Position numbers and translations under genes: made by a program. A stretch of DNA of 64,000 bases, from positions 164,795-228,794 of the forward strand of contig NZ_KE384393.1 of NCBI RefSeq assembly GCF_000425505.1, written 5' to 3'. How positions within the stretch are numbered: the stretch's first letter is position 1; every line of letters begins with the position of its first letter. Origin of the DNA: Flavobacterium frigidarium DSM 17623. Its GTDB lineage: Bacteria > Bacteroidota > Bacteroidia > Flavobacteriales > Flavobacteriaceae. Positions 25,748 through 35,218 of this stretch are shown piece after piece. The notes beneath the pieces were generated by a model. The model was not told the origin of the DNA, searched no databases, and saw only the letters and a list, made by a program, of their open reading frames with translations.

Positions 25748-27145
25748 TTATTTTAAACTTCCTACCATATCTTCGGGTTTAACCCAAGCGTCAAAATCTT
25801 CGGCAGTTACATATCCTAAACGTACTGACTCTTCTTTTAAAGTAGTTCCGTTTTTGTGTGCTGTTTGCGCGATTTCAGCTGCTTTGTAATAGCCTATTTT
25901 AGTATTTAAAGCCGTCACAAGCATTAATGAATTATCTACTAATTCTTTAATTCTTTTGTGGTTAGGTTCGATACCTTGAGCACAGTGTTCGTCAAATGAT
26001 TTACAAGCATCTCCTAATAAACGTGCTGATTGTAAAAAGTTAGCAGCCATTACTGGTTTGAATACATTTAATTCATAATGTCCTTGCATTCCACCTACAG
26101 TGATTGCAACATCGTTACCCATTACTTGAGCACATACCATTGTCAACGCTTCACATTGTGTAGGGTTTACTTTTCCTGGCATGATAGAAGAACCTGGTTC
26201 GTTTTCTGGAATAATCAATTCACCAATTCCTGAACGAGGTCCAGAAGCTAACATACGAATGTCATTTGCAATTTTGTTCAAAGAAACAGCAAGTTGTTTT
26301 AAAGCACCATGAGACTCAACGATAGCATCGTGTGCAGCAAGGGCTTCAAATTTATTTTCGGCAGTGATAAAAGGGTGTCCTGTAAATTCAGCAATGTATT
26401 CGGCTACTTTTACATCGTATCCAGCAGGAGTATTTAGACCTGTACCTACAGCAGTTCCTCCAAGAGCTACCTCAGATAAATGTGCTAATGTGTTTTTTAC
26501 TGCTTTTAAACCGTAGTTTAATTGAGCAACGTATCCTGATAATTCTTGTCCTAATGTTAGGGGAGTAGCATCCATAAGGTGCGTACGACCTATTTTTACC
26601 ACATTTTTGAATTCAGTAGCCTTTGCATGTAGCGTATCTCTCAACTGCTCTACGCCAGGAATAGTTACTTCTACAATCGCTTTGTAAGCAGCAATGTGCA
26701 TACCTGTAGGGAAAGTGTCATTTGAAGATTGTGATTTGTTCACATCATCATTAGCTTTTATGAATTGCTCTCCTTCGCCAATAGCAAAACCTTTCAAAAC
26801 TTGAGCACGGTTTGCAACAACTTCATTTACGTTCATGTTACTTTGAGTACCAGAACCTGTTTGCCATATTACTAATGGAAATTGATCGTCTAGCTTACCT
26901 GCCAGTATTTCATCACAAACGGCAGCGATAGCATCACGTTTTTCAACTGGTAAAACACCTAAATCGCAGTTAGCATAAGCCGCTGCTTTTTTTAAGTAAG
27001 CAAATCCTTCAACGATTTCTTTTGGCATTGAAGCAGATGGACCTATCTTAAAATTGTTTCTAGAACGTTCTGTTTGTGCACCCCAGTATTTATCGGCTGG
27101 GACTTGCACTTTACCCATGGTGTCTTTCTCTATTCTGAATTCCAT
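25748..27145 (-). CDS. fumC: Fumarate hydratase, class II
   Basis: TCA-cycle interconversion of fumarate and malate, the oxygen-stable iron-free type. 465 aa, normal length. The superfamily signature [11 protein letters not shown] is at about 317-327 and [16 protein letters not shown] at about 187-202. [14 protein letters not shown] is the substrate motif. The start ATG lies about 55 bp from a Flavo-1-like repeat. Confidence 0.97.
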   Translation of the reverse strand: MEFRIEKDTMGKVQVPADKYWGAQTERSRNNFKIGPSASMPKEIVEGFAYLKKAAAYANCDLGVLPVEKRDAIAAVCDEILAGKLDDQFPLVIWQTGSGTQSNMNVNEVVANRAQVLKGFAIGEGEQFIKANDDVNKSQSSNDTFPTGMHIAAYKAIVEVTIPGVEQLRDTLHAKATEFKNVVKIGRTHLMDATPLTLGQELSGYVAQLNYGLKAVKNTLAHLSEVALGGTAVGTGLNTPAGYDVKVAEYIAEFTGHPFITAENKFEALAAHDAIVESHGALKQLAVSLNKIANDIRMLASGPRSGIGELIIPENEPGSSIMPGKVNPTQCEALTMVCAQVMGNDVAITVGGMQGHYELNVFKPVMAANFLQSARLLGDACKSFDEHCAQGIEPNHKRIKELVDNSLMLVTALNTKIGYYKAAEIAQTAHKNGTTLKEESVRLGYVTAEDFDAWVKPEDMVGSLK

Positions 27146-27200
27146 TTTATATGTGTTTGTGTTATTTGAAAAATTACATGTTGTCGTATATTTTGTGGCC

Positions 27201-27258
27201 TAGCCCAGATAGTAGCGGCATCCCACGTTTTTTATGCGTGGATATAGCGGATAGCTGG
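27201..27258. repeat. Flavo-1-like structured repeat, copy 1
   Basis: Reads on the plus strand as TAGCCCAGATAGTAGCGGCA, a short hairpin (CCCACG..CGTGG), then GATATAGCGGATAGCTGG. The outer arms pair (AGCCCAG-ATAG with ATAG-CTGG) and the inner CACG/CGTG stem closes the loop. It matches copies at 37652-37716 and, on the other strand, 54257-54325. I recall this as an abundant Flavobacterium intergenic element resembling the Rfam Flavo-1 motif. The transcribed strand is not known. Confidence 0.7.
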
Positions 27259-27339
27259 AAAATGCTCCTAAATATGAGCTCAAAAATACGGATAAATACT
27301 ATTTTATAAAAATTGATGCATAGTTTTTATAATTTTTTA

Positions 27340-27370
27340 TTGCTAGGGTTGGATAATAAACTTACATTTG
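27340..27370 (+). promoter_or_regulatory. Predicted promoter for the small membrane protein
   Basis: TTG at 27340-27342, a 20-nt spacer and a perfect TACATTTG box at 27363-27370. The in-frame TTG at 27368 is inside it, so translation must begin at the ATG at 27398. Confidence 0.6.
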
Positions 27371-27397
27371 TGGCTACATTCAAAAATTCCGGAAAAC

Positions 27398-27571
27398 ATG
27401 TTTGAATTTTCACAGTATTTAGGCTTTTTACTTTTTTTAACCATCCTTACATTAGGATTTTGGTTAATGTTTTTTCTAGTTAGTTTCGTTTCCTACTGGG
27501 TAGGCGGTGCAACTTGGGAAGCATATAAAGAAAAAAAAGCTAAAAAGAAGCAAGAACAACAATCACTATAA
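27398..27571 (+). CDS. Small hypothetical membrane protein
   Basis: A 57-residue protein from the ATG at 27398. A long hydrophobic segment (about 8-42, YLGFLLFLTILTLGFWLMF onward) is followed by an amphipathic Lys-rich tail (KEKKAKKKQEQQ). This suits one or two membrane passes with a cytoplasmic basic end. Not recognised as a named family. A good promoter upstream and terminator hairpin downstream make it a genuine gene rather than a chance ORF. Confidence 0.65.
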   Translation: MFEFSQYLGFLLFLTILTLGFWLMFFLVSFVSYWVGGATWEAYKEKKAKKKQEQQSL

Positions 27572-27590
27572 TATAGTAGATTGTGTCATA

Positions 27591-27622
27591 AAAAAGGATT
27601 CGGTAAACGGGTCCTTTTTTTT
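27591..27622 (+). terminator. Terminator of the small membrane protein gene
   Basis: AAAAAGGA..GTCCTTTTT hairpin with extra CGG/ACGG pairing and a run of nine T. Confidence 0.75.
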
Positions 27623-27650
27623 TGTGCCTTACTTTTTTATGGTACAAAAA

Positions 27651-27683
27651 AAATACGGATTCGTATCTAAACGAACCCGTATT
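27651..27683 (-). terminator. Terminator of the outer-membrane protein gene
   Basis: On the minus strand AATACGGGTTCGTT / ACGAATCCGTATT forms a strong stem followed by eight T. Confidence 0.88.
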
Positions 27684-27714
27684 CAAGAATTAATTAACCA
27701 AACTAAACTCTTTA

Positions 27715-30240
27715 TTATCCTGGAAATCCACCACCATCTTCATCACCACCACCTTTAGGTGCTTCTCTATCTCTATCTGATTTTTTCTTGTTGATGCGGT
27801 AAGTGAACGATAGATTAAATTGTCTCTTTCTCCACTGAAATTCACTATAGTTACTCACCGAAGCCAAATTAGTTTCTGATTTCATTTTGCGTGAATTAAA
27901 GATGTCACTTACATTAAATGCAATTGTGGCTCTATCTTTTAAGATGTCTTTACTAAAAGCAGTATTGATCATATACTGACCTAAACTTCTTCCCTGTGCT
28001 GTATTACTAGGTCCAAAATACATTCCGCTTGCTTGCCATTCAATTTTGTATGGTAAGGTGTAACGAGAATTAACTCTAGTAAACCATGACACTGCTTTGT
28101 TATCTAAATTAGTTGTTTGTGTAATTCCTTGAGAATCTGTGTAAACAAATTCACCGGTAGTTTTAGAATCGAATAAGTTAAAGCTACTGTTCAACTTCCA
28201 TTTTTTGGTAGGAGAGTAGTTTAATGTGAATTCGAAACCAAATTTTTGTTCTTTTCCAATGTTAATTGGCGTACTCAAAATAACTGGAGTACCACCTACA
28301 AGTGTTCCTGTACCATCGTCAACTCCATTTACAAAATCACCGCTTTCATAACGCACAAATGAAAATACATCTGTTGTGTTTTCGAAATAAAGTGATGTAT
28401 TGAAAGTTACTTTATCCCATCTTTTAATATAACCTAGATCAAATTTATCTGTTAATGAAGGATCTAAATCAGGGTTACCTCTAAAAATGTTGATGTTACT
28501 CGAAATATTAGGAGTAGGATCTAGGAAACGTCCTCTAGGTCTAGATAAACGCTTGCTATAACTTAAAGAAAGGCTACTTGCGTCTGAGATTTCATAGTTT
28601 ACAAAAGCACTAGGGAAAAATTTATTATATCTTTTATTATTAAACTCATTAGTGTCTAAGAGATTGACATCAATATTAGTGTCTTCCCAACGCAAACCAA
28701 ATAAGTATGAAAATTTATTTACTTTGAAACCGTATTGTGTATAGATAGCATTGATTTTTTCTTTGTACTCTAATGTATTAGACAATGAATTACCAAGATC
28801 ATTTCCATTTTCACTTGCAAAAATATCATAATCCTTATTCAAATCATTAAAGTTACCTTTGTAACCTGCTTCAAATTGACCACCTTCACCTATAGGTAAA
28901 ACGTAATCTGCTTGAAATTGAAATTGTTTTTGAACTTCATCATTCATTGTTGTGCTGAACGAAGATTGGTCAGGAAAAGTTTCGTTTACACCCGTAATAA
29001 TCGAATTGTCTTTGTCATTATTTCTTGAGTACGAACCGTCAACAGTTAATTTGTGACCCTTATCATTGAAGTTTTTGATAAAGTTTGATGTAAATTCAAA
29101 GTCGTTACCGCTATCGTAACCATTGTTTAAACGATAGTTATCGAAAGTGAATTGACGGTCTTGATCAAAATTGCGGTAAGTAACTAAATCCTCATTGTCT
29201 CCACGATTGTCTCTATAGCTAATTGCGTTTGTCCAGAATGCTGTAGGCGTTATTTCCCATTCAACACCTGTCTTTGTGCTAATTCCTTTTCGCGTACGTT
29301 GTGTATCACGAGTTTCGTCGATAAATTTACTAGTTGAACCATCCAGATTGTAATATTCTGAATTTGTTTTCCCAGCACCTTCATTTGTTCTATAGCTATA
29401 TCCTGTAGAAGTGAAATAATTCATCTTCTCAGTTTTATAATTCAAGTTGGCACTTAAGCCATATGTTTCTGGATATCCTGTAGACGCAATAAATGTTCCG
29501 TTAAAACCTTGATTTTTTCCTTTTTTAAGAATGATATTCAAGATTCCGGCACCACCTTCAGCATCGTAACGTGCAGATGGGTTAGTGATAACTTCAACTT
29601 TATCAATAGCATCCGCTGGAATTTGGCGCAAAGCCTCCGCCATATTTAAGGCATTAGAAGGACGGCCATCAATAAAAATACGTACGTTGTCGCTTCCTCT
29701 TAAACTTACATTACCTTCAACATCAACAGATACAGAAGGTACGTTTTCAAGAACATCACTTACTGTTCCTCCTTTTACAAGCATGTCATTACCTACATTG
29801 TAAACCTTTTTATCTAATTTGATTTCGACTGTAGATTTTTCAGCACGAATTACTACCTCATTTAATTGAGCAGCATCTTCGCTTAACGCTAAAGTTCCTA
29901 AATCAGTATCTTCTTTAAGCACTTTATCTTTTAATTCGATTGATTTAAAAGAAATAAATTCTATTTTTATCGTGTACATTCCTGGAGAGACAGCAATATT
30001 AAAGGCTCCTTTAGGATTAGTTATTCCTCCTGCAACAACTTTGGCTGTCTTAGAGTTGGTAAATGAAATTGTAGCATACTCTAATGGTTGCTTACTAATT
30101 TTCTCTATAACTGTTCCAGTAATACTAATTTTTGCTGCAGCTGGACCTTGTCCTGGTGGGCCTGGCCTTTGTTGCGCAAAGCTGCACATTAAAGTTAGAA
30201 AAAATGTAAGAGTCAAGTAGGTTTTTAAATGATGGTACAT
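27715..30240 (-). CDS. TonB-dependent receptor-like outer membrane protein
   Basis: Exported 841-aa protein with an N-terminal signal (cleaved about AQQRPG), a carboxypeptidase-like regulatory domain (about 35-115), a plug domain (GGTVSDVLENVPSVSVDVEGNVSLRG at about 155-180) and a long beta-barrel ending in an aromatic strand. The barrel resembles the OMP_b-brl_3 family, which includes receptors of unknown ligand. No SusD partner and no TonB box obvious. The Pro/Gly-rich stretch after the signal and the Gly-rich C-terminal tail (GGGDEDGGGFPG) are unusual and resemble poorly conserved linkers. Confidence 0.88.
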   Translation of the reverse strand: MYHHLKTYLTLTFFLTLMCSFAQQRPGPPGQGPAAAKISITGTVIEKISKQPLEYATISFTNSKTAKVVAGGITNPKGAFNIAVSPGMYTIKIEFISFKSIELKDKVLKEDTDLGTLALSEDAAQLNEVVIRAEKSTVEIKLDKKVYNVGNDMLVKGGTVSDVLENVPSVSVDVEGNVSLRGSDNVRIFIDGRPSNALNMAEALRQIPADAIDKVEVITNPSARYDAEGGAGILNIILKKGKNQGFNGTFIASTGYPETYGLSANLNYKTEKMNYFTSTGYSYRTNEGAGKTNSEYYNLDGSTSKFIDETRDTQRTRKGISTKTGVEWEITPTAFWTNAISYRDNRGDNEDLVTYRNFDQDRQFTFDNYRLNNGYDSGNDFEFTSNFIKNFNDKGHKLTVDGSYSRNNDKDNSIITGVNETFPDQSSFSTTMNDEVQKQFQFQADYVLPIGEGGQFEAGYKGNFNDLNKDYDIFASENGNDLGNSLSNTLEYKEKINAIYTQYGFKVNKFSYLFGLRWEDTNIDVNLLDTNEFNNKRYNKFFPSAFVNYEISDASSLSLSYSKRLSRPRGRFLDPTPNISSNINIFRGNPDLDPSLTDKFDLGYIKRWDKVTFNTSLYFENTTDVFSFVRYESGDFVNGVDDGTGTLVGGTPVILSTPINIGKEQKFGFEFTLNYSPTKKWKLNSSFNLFDSKTTGEFVYTDSQGITQTTNLDNKAVSWFTRVNSRYTLPYKIEWQASGMYFGPSNTAQGRSLGQYMINTAFSKDILKDRATIAFNVSDIFNSRKMKSETNLASVSNYSEFQWRKRQFNLSFTYRINKKKSDRDREAPKGGGDEDGGGFPG

Positions 30241-30337
30241 TAATGTTTTAGTTTAGATTATCGTTATAAGATTGTAAAAATCGCAATAGGTTTAATGGCG
30301 ATTTCACAAAAAAATGTTAAAATAAATATGCTGTTAG

Positions 30338-30676
30338 TTACGCTATTTTTTGAATGCTTTCTATGTCTCTTGCAATACTGGCTTTTCCATACTTTATTAT
30401 GATGGGGCGCTCGATCAAAATAGGATTATTGACCATGGCAGTAATTATGTTATCGTCAGTTAATGCTTGGTTTTTATAGTTTTCAATCCAAATTTTCTCC
30501 TTTTTTCGCACGAGATTCAGTGGTGACATATCGAGCATTTTCAGCAAGTCAATAATTTGGTCTTTAGTAGGTGGTTGCTCTAAGTATTTTATTGTTTCAA
30601 ATTCTATTTTGTTTTGCTCAAGATAAGCCAAACAGTTTCTAGATTTGCCGCAACGGGGATTGTGATAAACTTGCAT
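30338..30676 (-). CDS. ArsC/Spx family protein (arsenate reductase-like)
   Basis: Thioredoxin-fold protein of 112 aa from the ATG at 30676. MQVYHNPRCGKSRNCLAYLE carries the catalytic Cys (C9 in PRCGKSR), and the C-terminal NNPILIERPIIIKYGKASIARD has the Arg residues of the family. It could reduce arsenate with glutathione-type thiols, but no ars genes are nearby and many relatives have no proven arsenate activity. The start chosen avoids a 19-residue hydrophobic extension that does not fit the family. Confidence 0.85.
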   Translation of the reverse strand: MQVYHNPRCGKSRNCLAYLEQNKIEFETIKYLEQPPTKDQIIDLLKMLDMSPLNLVRKKEKIWIENYKNQALTDDNIITAMVNNPILIERPIIIKYGKASIARDIESIQKIA

Positions 30677-30786
30677 TTTAATTAAGGTTTTAATAGGATT
30701 TATATCAAATAAAAAAGGTATTTTTAAAATCACAAAAGTAACTTTTAAGAAGTGGTAATTGATAATATTAAAGTAAAAAAAAACAA

Positions 30787-31725
30787 ATGTTTATAGCCCA
30801 AGGATTTAAGAAGGAAAACAGTTTTGCAAGTTATTTATTTGGTTCCTTTTTGCTGTTTGTCGCTGCAAACATTGGTTCAATACCTCTTGTAATGGTAACT
30901 GCTATTTATTCGCATTATAGCGGAAGACCCATGCCAACTGGAATGGATGGTTTTGCTACTTACTTTGACTCCAATCTCTATTTAGCCTTGATGCTACTTT
31001 CCTTCGTATTTGTGCTAGGTGCCTTGTTTTTAATTTTAAAAAAGTCCCACAATCAAAACATGCTATCTATTACCACTTCACGGCCAAAAGTAGATTGGAG
31101 CCGAGTGCTATTTTCATTTACAATTTGGGCTGTGTTCCTAATAATTTCGGTTACGGTGGCTTACTTTTTATCCCCTAACGAATACGTTTTGAATTTTAAA
31201 CCTATTCCGTTTCTAATATTAGTGGTGGTAGCATTACTTTTAATTCCCATTCAAACGAGTGTTGAAGAATTAGTTTTTAGGGGTTATTTAATGCAAGGTT
31301 TTGGGAATTTAGCTGGAAATAAATGGTTTCCTTTATTAATGACAACACTAATATTTGGTGGAATGCATTATTGGAACCCAGAAGTATCGCGAGTTGGAAA
31401 TTTAATTATGCTCGAATATTTGGTCGTAGGACTATTTCTAGGAATTATTACATTGATGGATGAAGGTTTAGAATTAGCCTTAGGTTTTCATGCTGCAAAT
31501 AATATTTTTGGAGCACTCTTGATAACAGCTGACTGGACGGCTTTTCAAACAGATTCTGTTTTAAAGAGCGTAAGCGAACCCACCTATGGCTTGACAGATG
31601 TTTTATTATTATTTATAACGTATCCTGTTTTGTTGTATATCTTTAGTAAAAGATACAACTGGACTAACTGGAAGGAAAAATTAACGGGCAAAATTACAGC
31701 AAACAGCACTTCTAATAGTATTTAA
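30787..31725 (+). CDS. CPBP family intramembrane metalloprotease
   Basis: A 312-aa membrane protein with about eight hydrophobic segments. The CPBP (Abi/CAAX protease) motifs are present: EEILxFRG-type E160-E161-LVFRG with R165, H194 in GGMHYW and H235 in GFHAANN. Members cleave substrates in the membrane or process prenylated proteins; target unknown. Directly upstream of menE (12 bp), so likely co-transcribed. Confidence 0.9.
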   Translation: MFIAQGFKKENSFASYLFGSFLLFVAANIGSIPLVMVTAIYSHYSGRPMPTGMDGFATYFDSNLYLALMLLSFVFVLGALFLILKKSHNQNMLSITTSRPKVDWSRVLFSFTIWAVFLIISVTVAYFLSPNEYVLNFKPIPFLILVVVALLLIPIQTSVEELVFRGYLMQGFGNLAGNKWFPLLMTTLIFGGMHYWNPEVSRVGNLIMLEYLVVGLFLGIITLMDEGLELALGFHAANNIFGALLITADWTAFQTDSVLKSVSEPTYGLTDVLLLFITYPVLLYIFSKRYNWTNWKEKLTGKITANSTSNSI

Positions 31726-31737
31726 AAATCACAAATT

Positions 31738-32796
31738 ATGGTAACTGAAGTAACTTATAAAAATGTACACAACCGTTTCAAGCTAAATGGATACCATCTT
31801 GATAGAGACGATTTATGTCGCGTATCTTATTGCCTGATTAAAGAGGGAGATGAATTTGAGAAATCTATTGGTGATTTTCTACTTGATTGGTTTGACACCA
31901 AAGAGTATATCAATCTCAAAACATCTGGCACTACAGGGACGCCGAAGATTATTAAAATGGACAAGCAAAAAATGGTGAATTCGGCACTTGCCACCGGTGA
32001 TTTTTTTAATTTAAGTCCAGGTGATAAAGCGTTGTTTTGCTTACCAACTGAGTATATTGCAGGTAAAATGATGCTGGTACGTAGCTTTATTTTAGGACTA
32101 GATATTGATTTTGTTGCTCCAACTTCTACACCTTTGGCAAGAAACGAAACAAAATATGATTTTGTAGCGATGGTACCTTTACAAGTACAAAATTCATTGA
32201 AAGCATTAAAAGACGTTAAGAAATTAATCGTGGGAGGTGCAAAAATGAGTAAAGATTTAGAAGGGAGCTTAAAAAAACTTAAAGACACAGAAGTTTATGA
32301 AACTTATGGTATGACAGAGACCATCACTCATATTGCAGCTAAAAAAGTTGGGGAGCCGGCATTTTCTATTTTGCCCAACATCGTCATTTCGCAAAATCAC
32401 GAACAATGTTTAGTAATTAATGCTCCTAAAATATCAGATCAAGCAATTGTAACTAATGACATTGTCGAAATCATCAATGAGCACCAATTCAAATTTTTAG
32501 GTCGGATTGATACCGTTGTTAATAGTGGTGGTATTAAACTAATTCCTGAGCAAATAGAGGAGAAGTTGTCAGGATTGATTCCGTCTCGATTCTTTGTTGG
32601 AGGTATTGCTGATAACTCCTTAGGCGAAAAATTAGTATTAGTAGTGGAAGGTGATAAAGGAATTTTTGACGAAAGTCTTCTTAAAGGTCTTGACAAATAT
32701 GACCAACCTAAAGAAATTTTTTATAATGTCTCATTTTTAGAAACAGATAATGGAAAAGTTAAGAGAAACGAAATCTTAAAAAGTTTAATTCAATAA
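31738..32796 (+). CDS. menE: o-Succinylbenzoate--CoA ligase (AMP-binding enzyme)
   Basis: ANL-superfamily acyl-CoA synthetase acting in menaquinone synthesis. It is short (352 aa), as MenE is in Flavobacteriia. The P-loop-like motif LKTSGTTGTPK is at 60-70, YGMTET at about 187-192, and the C-terminal domain ends GKVKRNE with the adenylation Lys. The specific assignment to MenE is from length and recalled gene context in Flavobacteria; other men genes are not in the window. Confidence 0.82.
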   Translation: MVTEVTYKNVHNRFKLNGYHLDRDDLCRVSYCLIKEGDEFEKSIGDFLLDWFDTKEYINLKTSGTTGTPKIIKMDKQKMVNSALATGDFFNLSPGDKALFCLPTEYIAGKMMLVRSFILGLDIDFVAPTSTPLARNETKYDFVAMVPLQVQNSLKALKDVKKLIVGGAKMSKDLEGSLKKLKDTEVYETYGMTETITHIAAKKVGEPAFSILPNIVISQNHEQCLVINAPKISDQAIVTNDIVEIINEHQFKFLGRIDTVVNSGGIKLIPEQIEEKLSGLIPSRFFVGGIADNSLGEKLVLVVEGDKGIFDESLLKGLDKYDQPKEIFYNVSFLETDNGKVKRNEILKSLIQ

Positions 32797-32828
32797 AAGA
32801 AAAGCACCTTTAAAGGTGCTTTTCTTTT
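32795..32828. terminator. Bidirectional terminator between menE and the S41 peptidase gene
   Basis: A perfect 34-bp palindrome, arms AAAAGAAAAGCACCTTT and its complement. Confidence 0.93.
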
Positions 32829-32829
32829 G

Positions 32830-34398
32830 CTATTCATTGTCTGATTTTATGTCTTCAAATATCCATTCAAGTTGTGGGTCTTTTTGATTAATTACATCAT
32901 CCATGGTCACTTCAATCTCTTTGTCGGGATAAATTCCGTGGCCTTCAACAGTAGTTTGTTGATGCGGTATGACGTGCATTAATCCCATTCTGATTTTTAA
33001 ATCAGAATGTGGTAATTTAATAATAGGTATAATTCCTGCTACGGTGCCATTGAAATTCCCACCAGTTTCTTCACCTACAAATGTAGCTCTTGAAGTTCCC
33101 TTTAAAGTTGCGGATAATATACTAGATGCCGAAAAACTTCCTCCATTGATCAATACATATACCTTTCCTTTAAAAGCCAGTTCATCAACTTCTTGTTCTT
33201 TTGTGTAAATTTTTTGATAAAAACTACCGTCCTTATCTTTTTTAGTAGTTAATAAAGAGATGGTATAAGTAAAGGGGAAAAGGATTGTCTTAGCTACCTG
33301 AACTACTAGAGGCGCATCAGATAAATAAGATCCTATTGCTGCACTAGAACGCGAAACGACCTTTGATTTCTCTAATAAGACATAGCTTGTATCAGCTAAA
33401 AAAGAATAGAGATAATTTATCTCACTTAACCTTCCGCCACCATTGTCTCTTAAATCTAAGATTAAGTTTTTCGTTTTGTAGTTCTTGATTTTAGTAAAAG
33501 ATTCTTTGTAAAACTTTTTATAAGCTCTATTTTTAAAGCCTCTAATTTTTATAATTACAGTGCTACTATCTTGACCTCTAAATTCAATATTTCGAGTGTA
33601 ATTACCTGCAGTAGCATCGTATCCTTGAATGCGATTTTTACGTTTTAACGCCTTTGTTTTTTCTCTATCTACTTTTATTTTGGGAGCTTTTACGACAACT
33701 GTAGAATCATCTTTGCTCTCTTCCTTCTTAAAGCGTTTAATTAAATGGTTTTCAATGCTGTCATTGTATTTAAAGGTGTATAATAGACTGTCTTTAATCC
33801 CGTGATCCACGACAAAATAGTTAGCAAGACGTGTGTTATAATAAGTGGGTTTAAATGTAGTGTTAAAACCATCAGAGGTGAAGTATTTATTATGTTCTTG
33901 AATGATGTCAGTTACTTTAATATTGTCGACACTTATTAGTTGCGAACCTACGTGTATGGTACTGTCTGTAGATTTATTTTTTAAGACATATAATTTGTTA
34001 TCATTGAAACCCAATTCAATTTGCGAAAAGGGTCCCATTCCTTTTTCTTCAAGTACTTTACTTTCCTTAGTACTTAGTCGCTTCATAGGAGGATAGACAA
34101 TCATATGCCCTTGTTTAACAGCAGCGACAATCGGACTAATTTTTTTGTAAAACTCTAAGGGTTTTAAAGGTGTTTTTAAACTGTTTTTTAAACTATCAAA
34201 TTTATGGTCTAAATCCTCTTTACTGATGAAGCCGTATAGAAAAGGGTGCAACTGCTGTAATTTTTTATAGGTGAAATCAACATCGTTTTTTAAATCGTTG
34301 ACAGGAATTTTAGTGTCATAATGTTGGTTATATTTTTCAACAGAATTGCATTGTATAAAAACCGCCAGTATTGTAATTAATAGTAGTACTTTTTTCAT
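32830..34398 (-). CDS. S41 family C-terminal processing peptidase, lipoprotein
   Basis: Exported 522-aa lipoprotein: signal MKKVLLLITILAVFIQC with Cys17 as the lipid anchor. The peptidase S41 (tail-specific protease) domain is in the C-terminal half: NLILDLRDNGGGRLSEINYL and VLINGGSFSASSILSATLKG, the latter with the likely catalytic Ser. The PDZ-like middle segment is interrupted by a charged insert (ESKDDSTVVVKAPKIKVDREKTKALKRK, about 225-255 region). Substrate unknown; sits at the outer or inner membrane. Confidence 0.87.
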   Translation of the reverse strand: MKKVLLLITILAVFIQCNSVEKYNQHYDTKIPVNDLKNDVDFTYKKLQQLHPFLYGFISKEDLDHKFDSLKNSLKTPLKPLEFYKKISPIVAAVKQGHMIVYPPMKRLSTKESKVLEEKGMGPFSQIELGFNDNKLYVLKNKSTDSTIHVGSQLISVDNIKVTDIIQEHNKYFTSDGFNTTFKPTYYNTRLANYFVVDHGIKDSLLYTFKYNDSIENHLIKRFKKEESKDDSTVVVKAPKIKVDREKTKALKRKNRIQGYDATAGNYTRNIEFRGQDSSTVIIKIRGFKNRAYKKFYKESFTKIKNYKTKNLILDLRDNGGGRLSEINYLYSFLADTSYVLLEKSKVVSRSSAAIGSYLSDAPLVVQVAKTILFPFTYTISLLTTKKDKDGSFYQKIYTKEQEVDELAFKGKVYVLINGGSFSASSILSATLKGTSRATFVGEETGGNFNGTVAGIIPIIKLPHSDLKIRMGLMHVIPHQQTTVEGHGIYPDKEIEVTMDDVINQKDPQLEWIFEDIKSDNE

Positions 34399-34405
34399 GA
34401 GCTTA

Positions 34406-34915
34406 TTATGCTTTTAGTATTTTCTCATAAGCTCTTCTCGCGCTACCTCTAAAGTAAACTTCACCACAATATACGTAGTGCAATTTTTCAAAAATAGCAA
34501 TCATTGCTTGATTGTCAAAGTTGGTGTCGGCTTTTATACTCTTTATAGAATGGGTTTTAGCAAAGTTTTCAATCTCTTGCATTAGTATTTTGGCGATTCC
34601 TTTACCTAGAAATTCCTGTGCAATCGCTACACGGTGAAAAACCACGAAGTCGGAATCACTTAACCATTTTCCTTGAATATTTTGGTATTCGGGTTCGTCG
34701 TTAATTAAAATCGCAGTGTAACCTATAATTATTTCACCATCTACTAGTGTGTATCCTGCACCTTTATGAATATCATTTAGAATTACAGTTTCATTGGGAT
34801 AACCATCTTGCCATTGTTGACTTCCATCAGCTTTGCGTCTTGCAATAGCTTGCTGCAAAATAATCCAAATTTCGGGAATTTGAGCAGCTACTGCTTTCTT
34901 AAATTCTAATACCAT
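34406..34915 (-). CDS. GNAT family N-acetyltransferase
   Basis: A 169-aa acetyl-CoA-dependent acyltransferase. The acetyl-CoA loop is VAIAQEFLGKGIAKILMQEIENFA (Q/R-x-x-G-x-G/A type), and IKADTNFDNQAMIAIFEKLHYVYCG is the C-terminal GNAT motif. Substrate not predictable. Separated by 7 bp from the S41 peptidase gene and read in the same direction, so it probably shares its transcript. Confidence 0.88.
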   Translation of the reverse strand: MVLEFKKAVAAQIPEIWIILQQAIARRKADGSQQWQDGYPNETVILNDIHKGAGYTLVDGEIIIGYTAILINDEPEYQNIQGKWLSDSDFVVFHRVAIAQEFLGKGIAKILMQEIENFAKTHSIKSIKADTNFDNQAMIAIFEKLHYVYCGEVYFRGSARRAYEKILKA

Positions 34916-35218
34916 GCTTTTAATTTAAAATGGAAGCACTAAAATACTTTTTCTTAATTAAATTGAATGTTCGAAATACTATTTTTTATCGATTTTATGA
35001 ATTGCAAGTTACAAGAACAAACCAATAACAACTTGATGCTGCTTAAGTAAGCTGATTACGAAGCATGAAAGGCGCTAACATAGCACTGTTTGTATGTATC
35101 GTTTGCATTCAGTGTGAGGTTGTTTATCAGGTATATAGGATTTTACAAGTAATTGTTTTAAGTAGTAAAATAATAAACCTCGTTTATGAAAACGAGGTTA
35201 TATAATTGTGTGCAAATT
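34916..35218. other. Intergenic stretch, no gene seen
   Basis: 303 bp without a credible ORF. It holds the trxB-fusion terminator hairpin at 35176-35199; the remainder is AT-rich with no recognised repeat or RNA. Confidence 0.5.
35176..35199 (-). terminator. Terminator of the Grx-Grx-TrxR gene
   Basis: AACCTCGTT / AACGAGGTT stem, 6-nt loop, followed on the minus strand by TTATTATTTTA. Confidence 0.8.

Noticed and set aside
30338..30676. Arsenic resistance operon
   Set aside because: Only a lone ArsC/Spx-like protein; no arsB, arsR or acr3 genes nearby.
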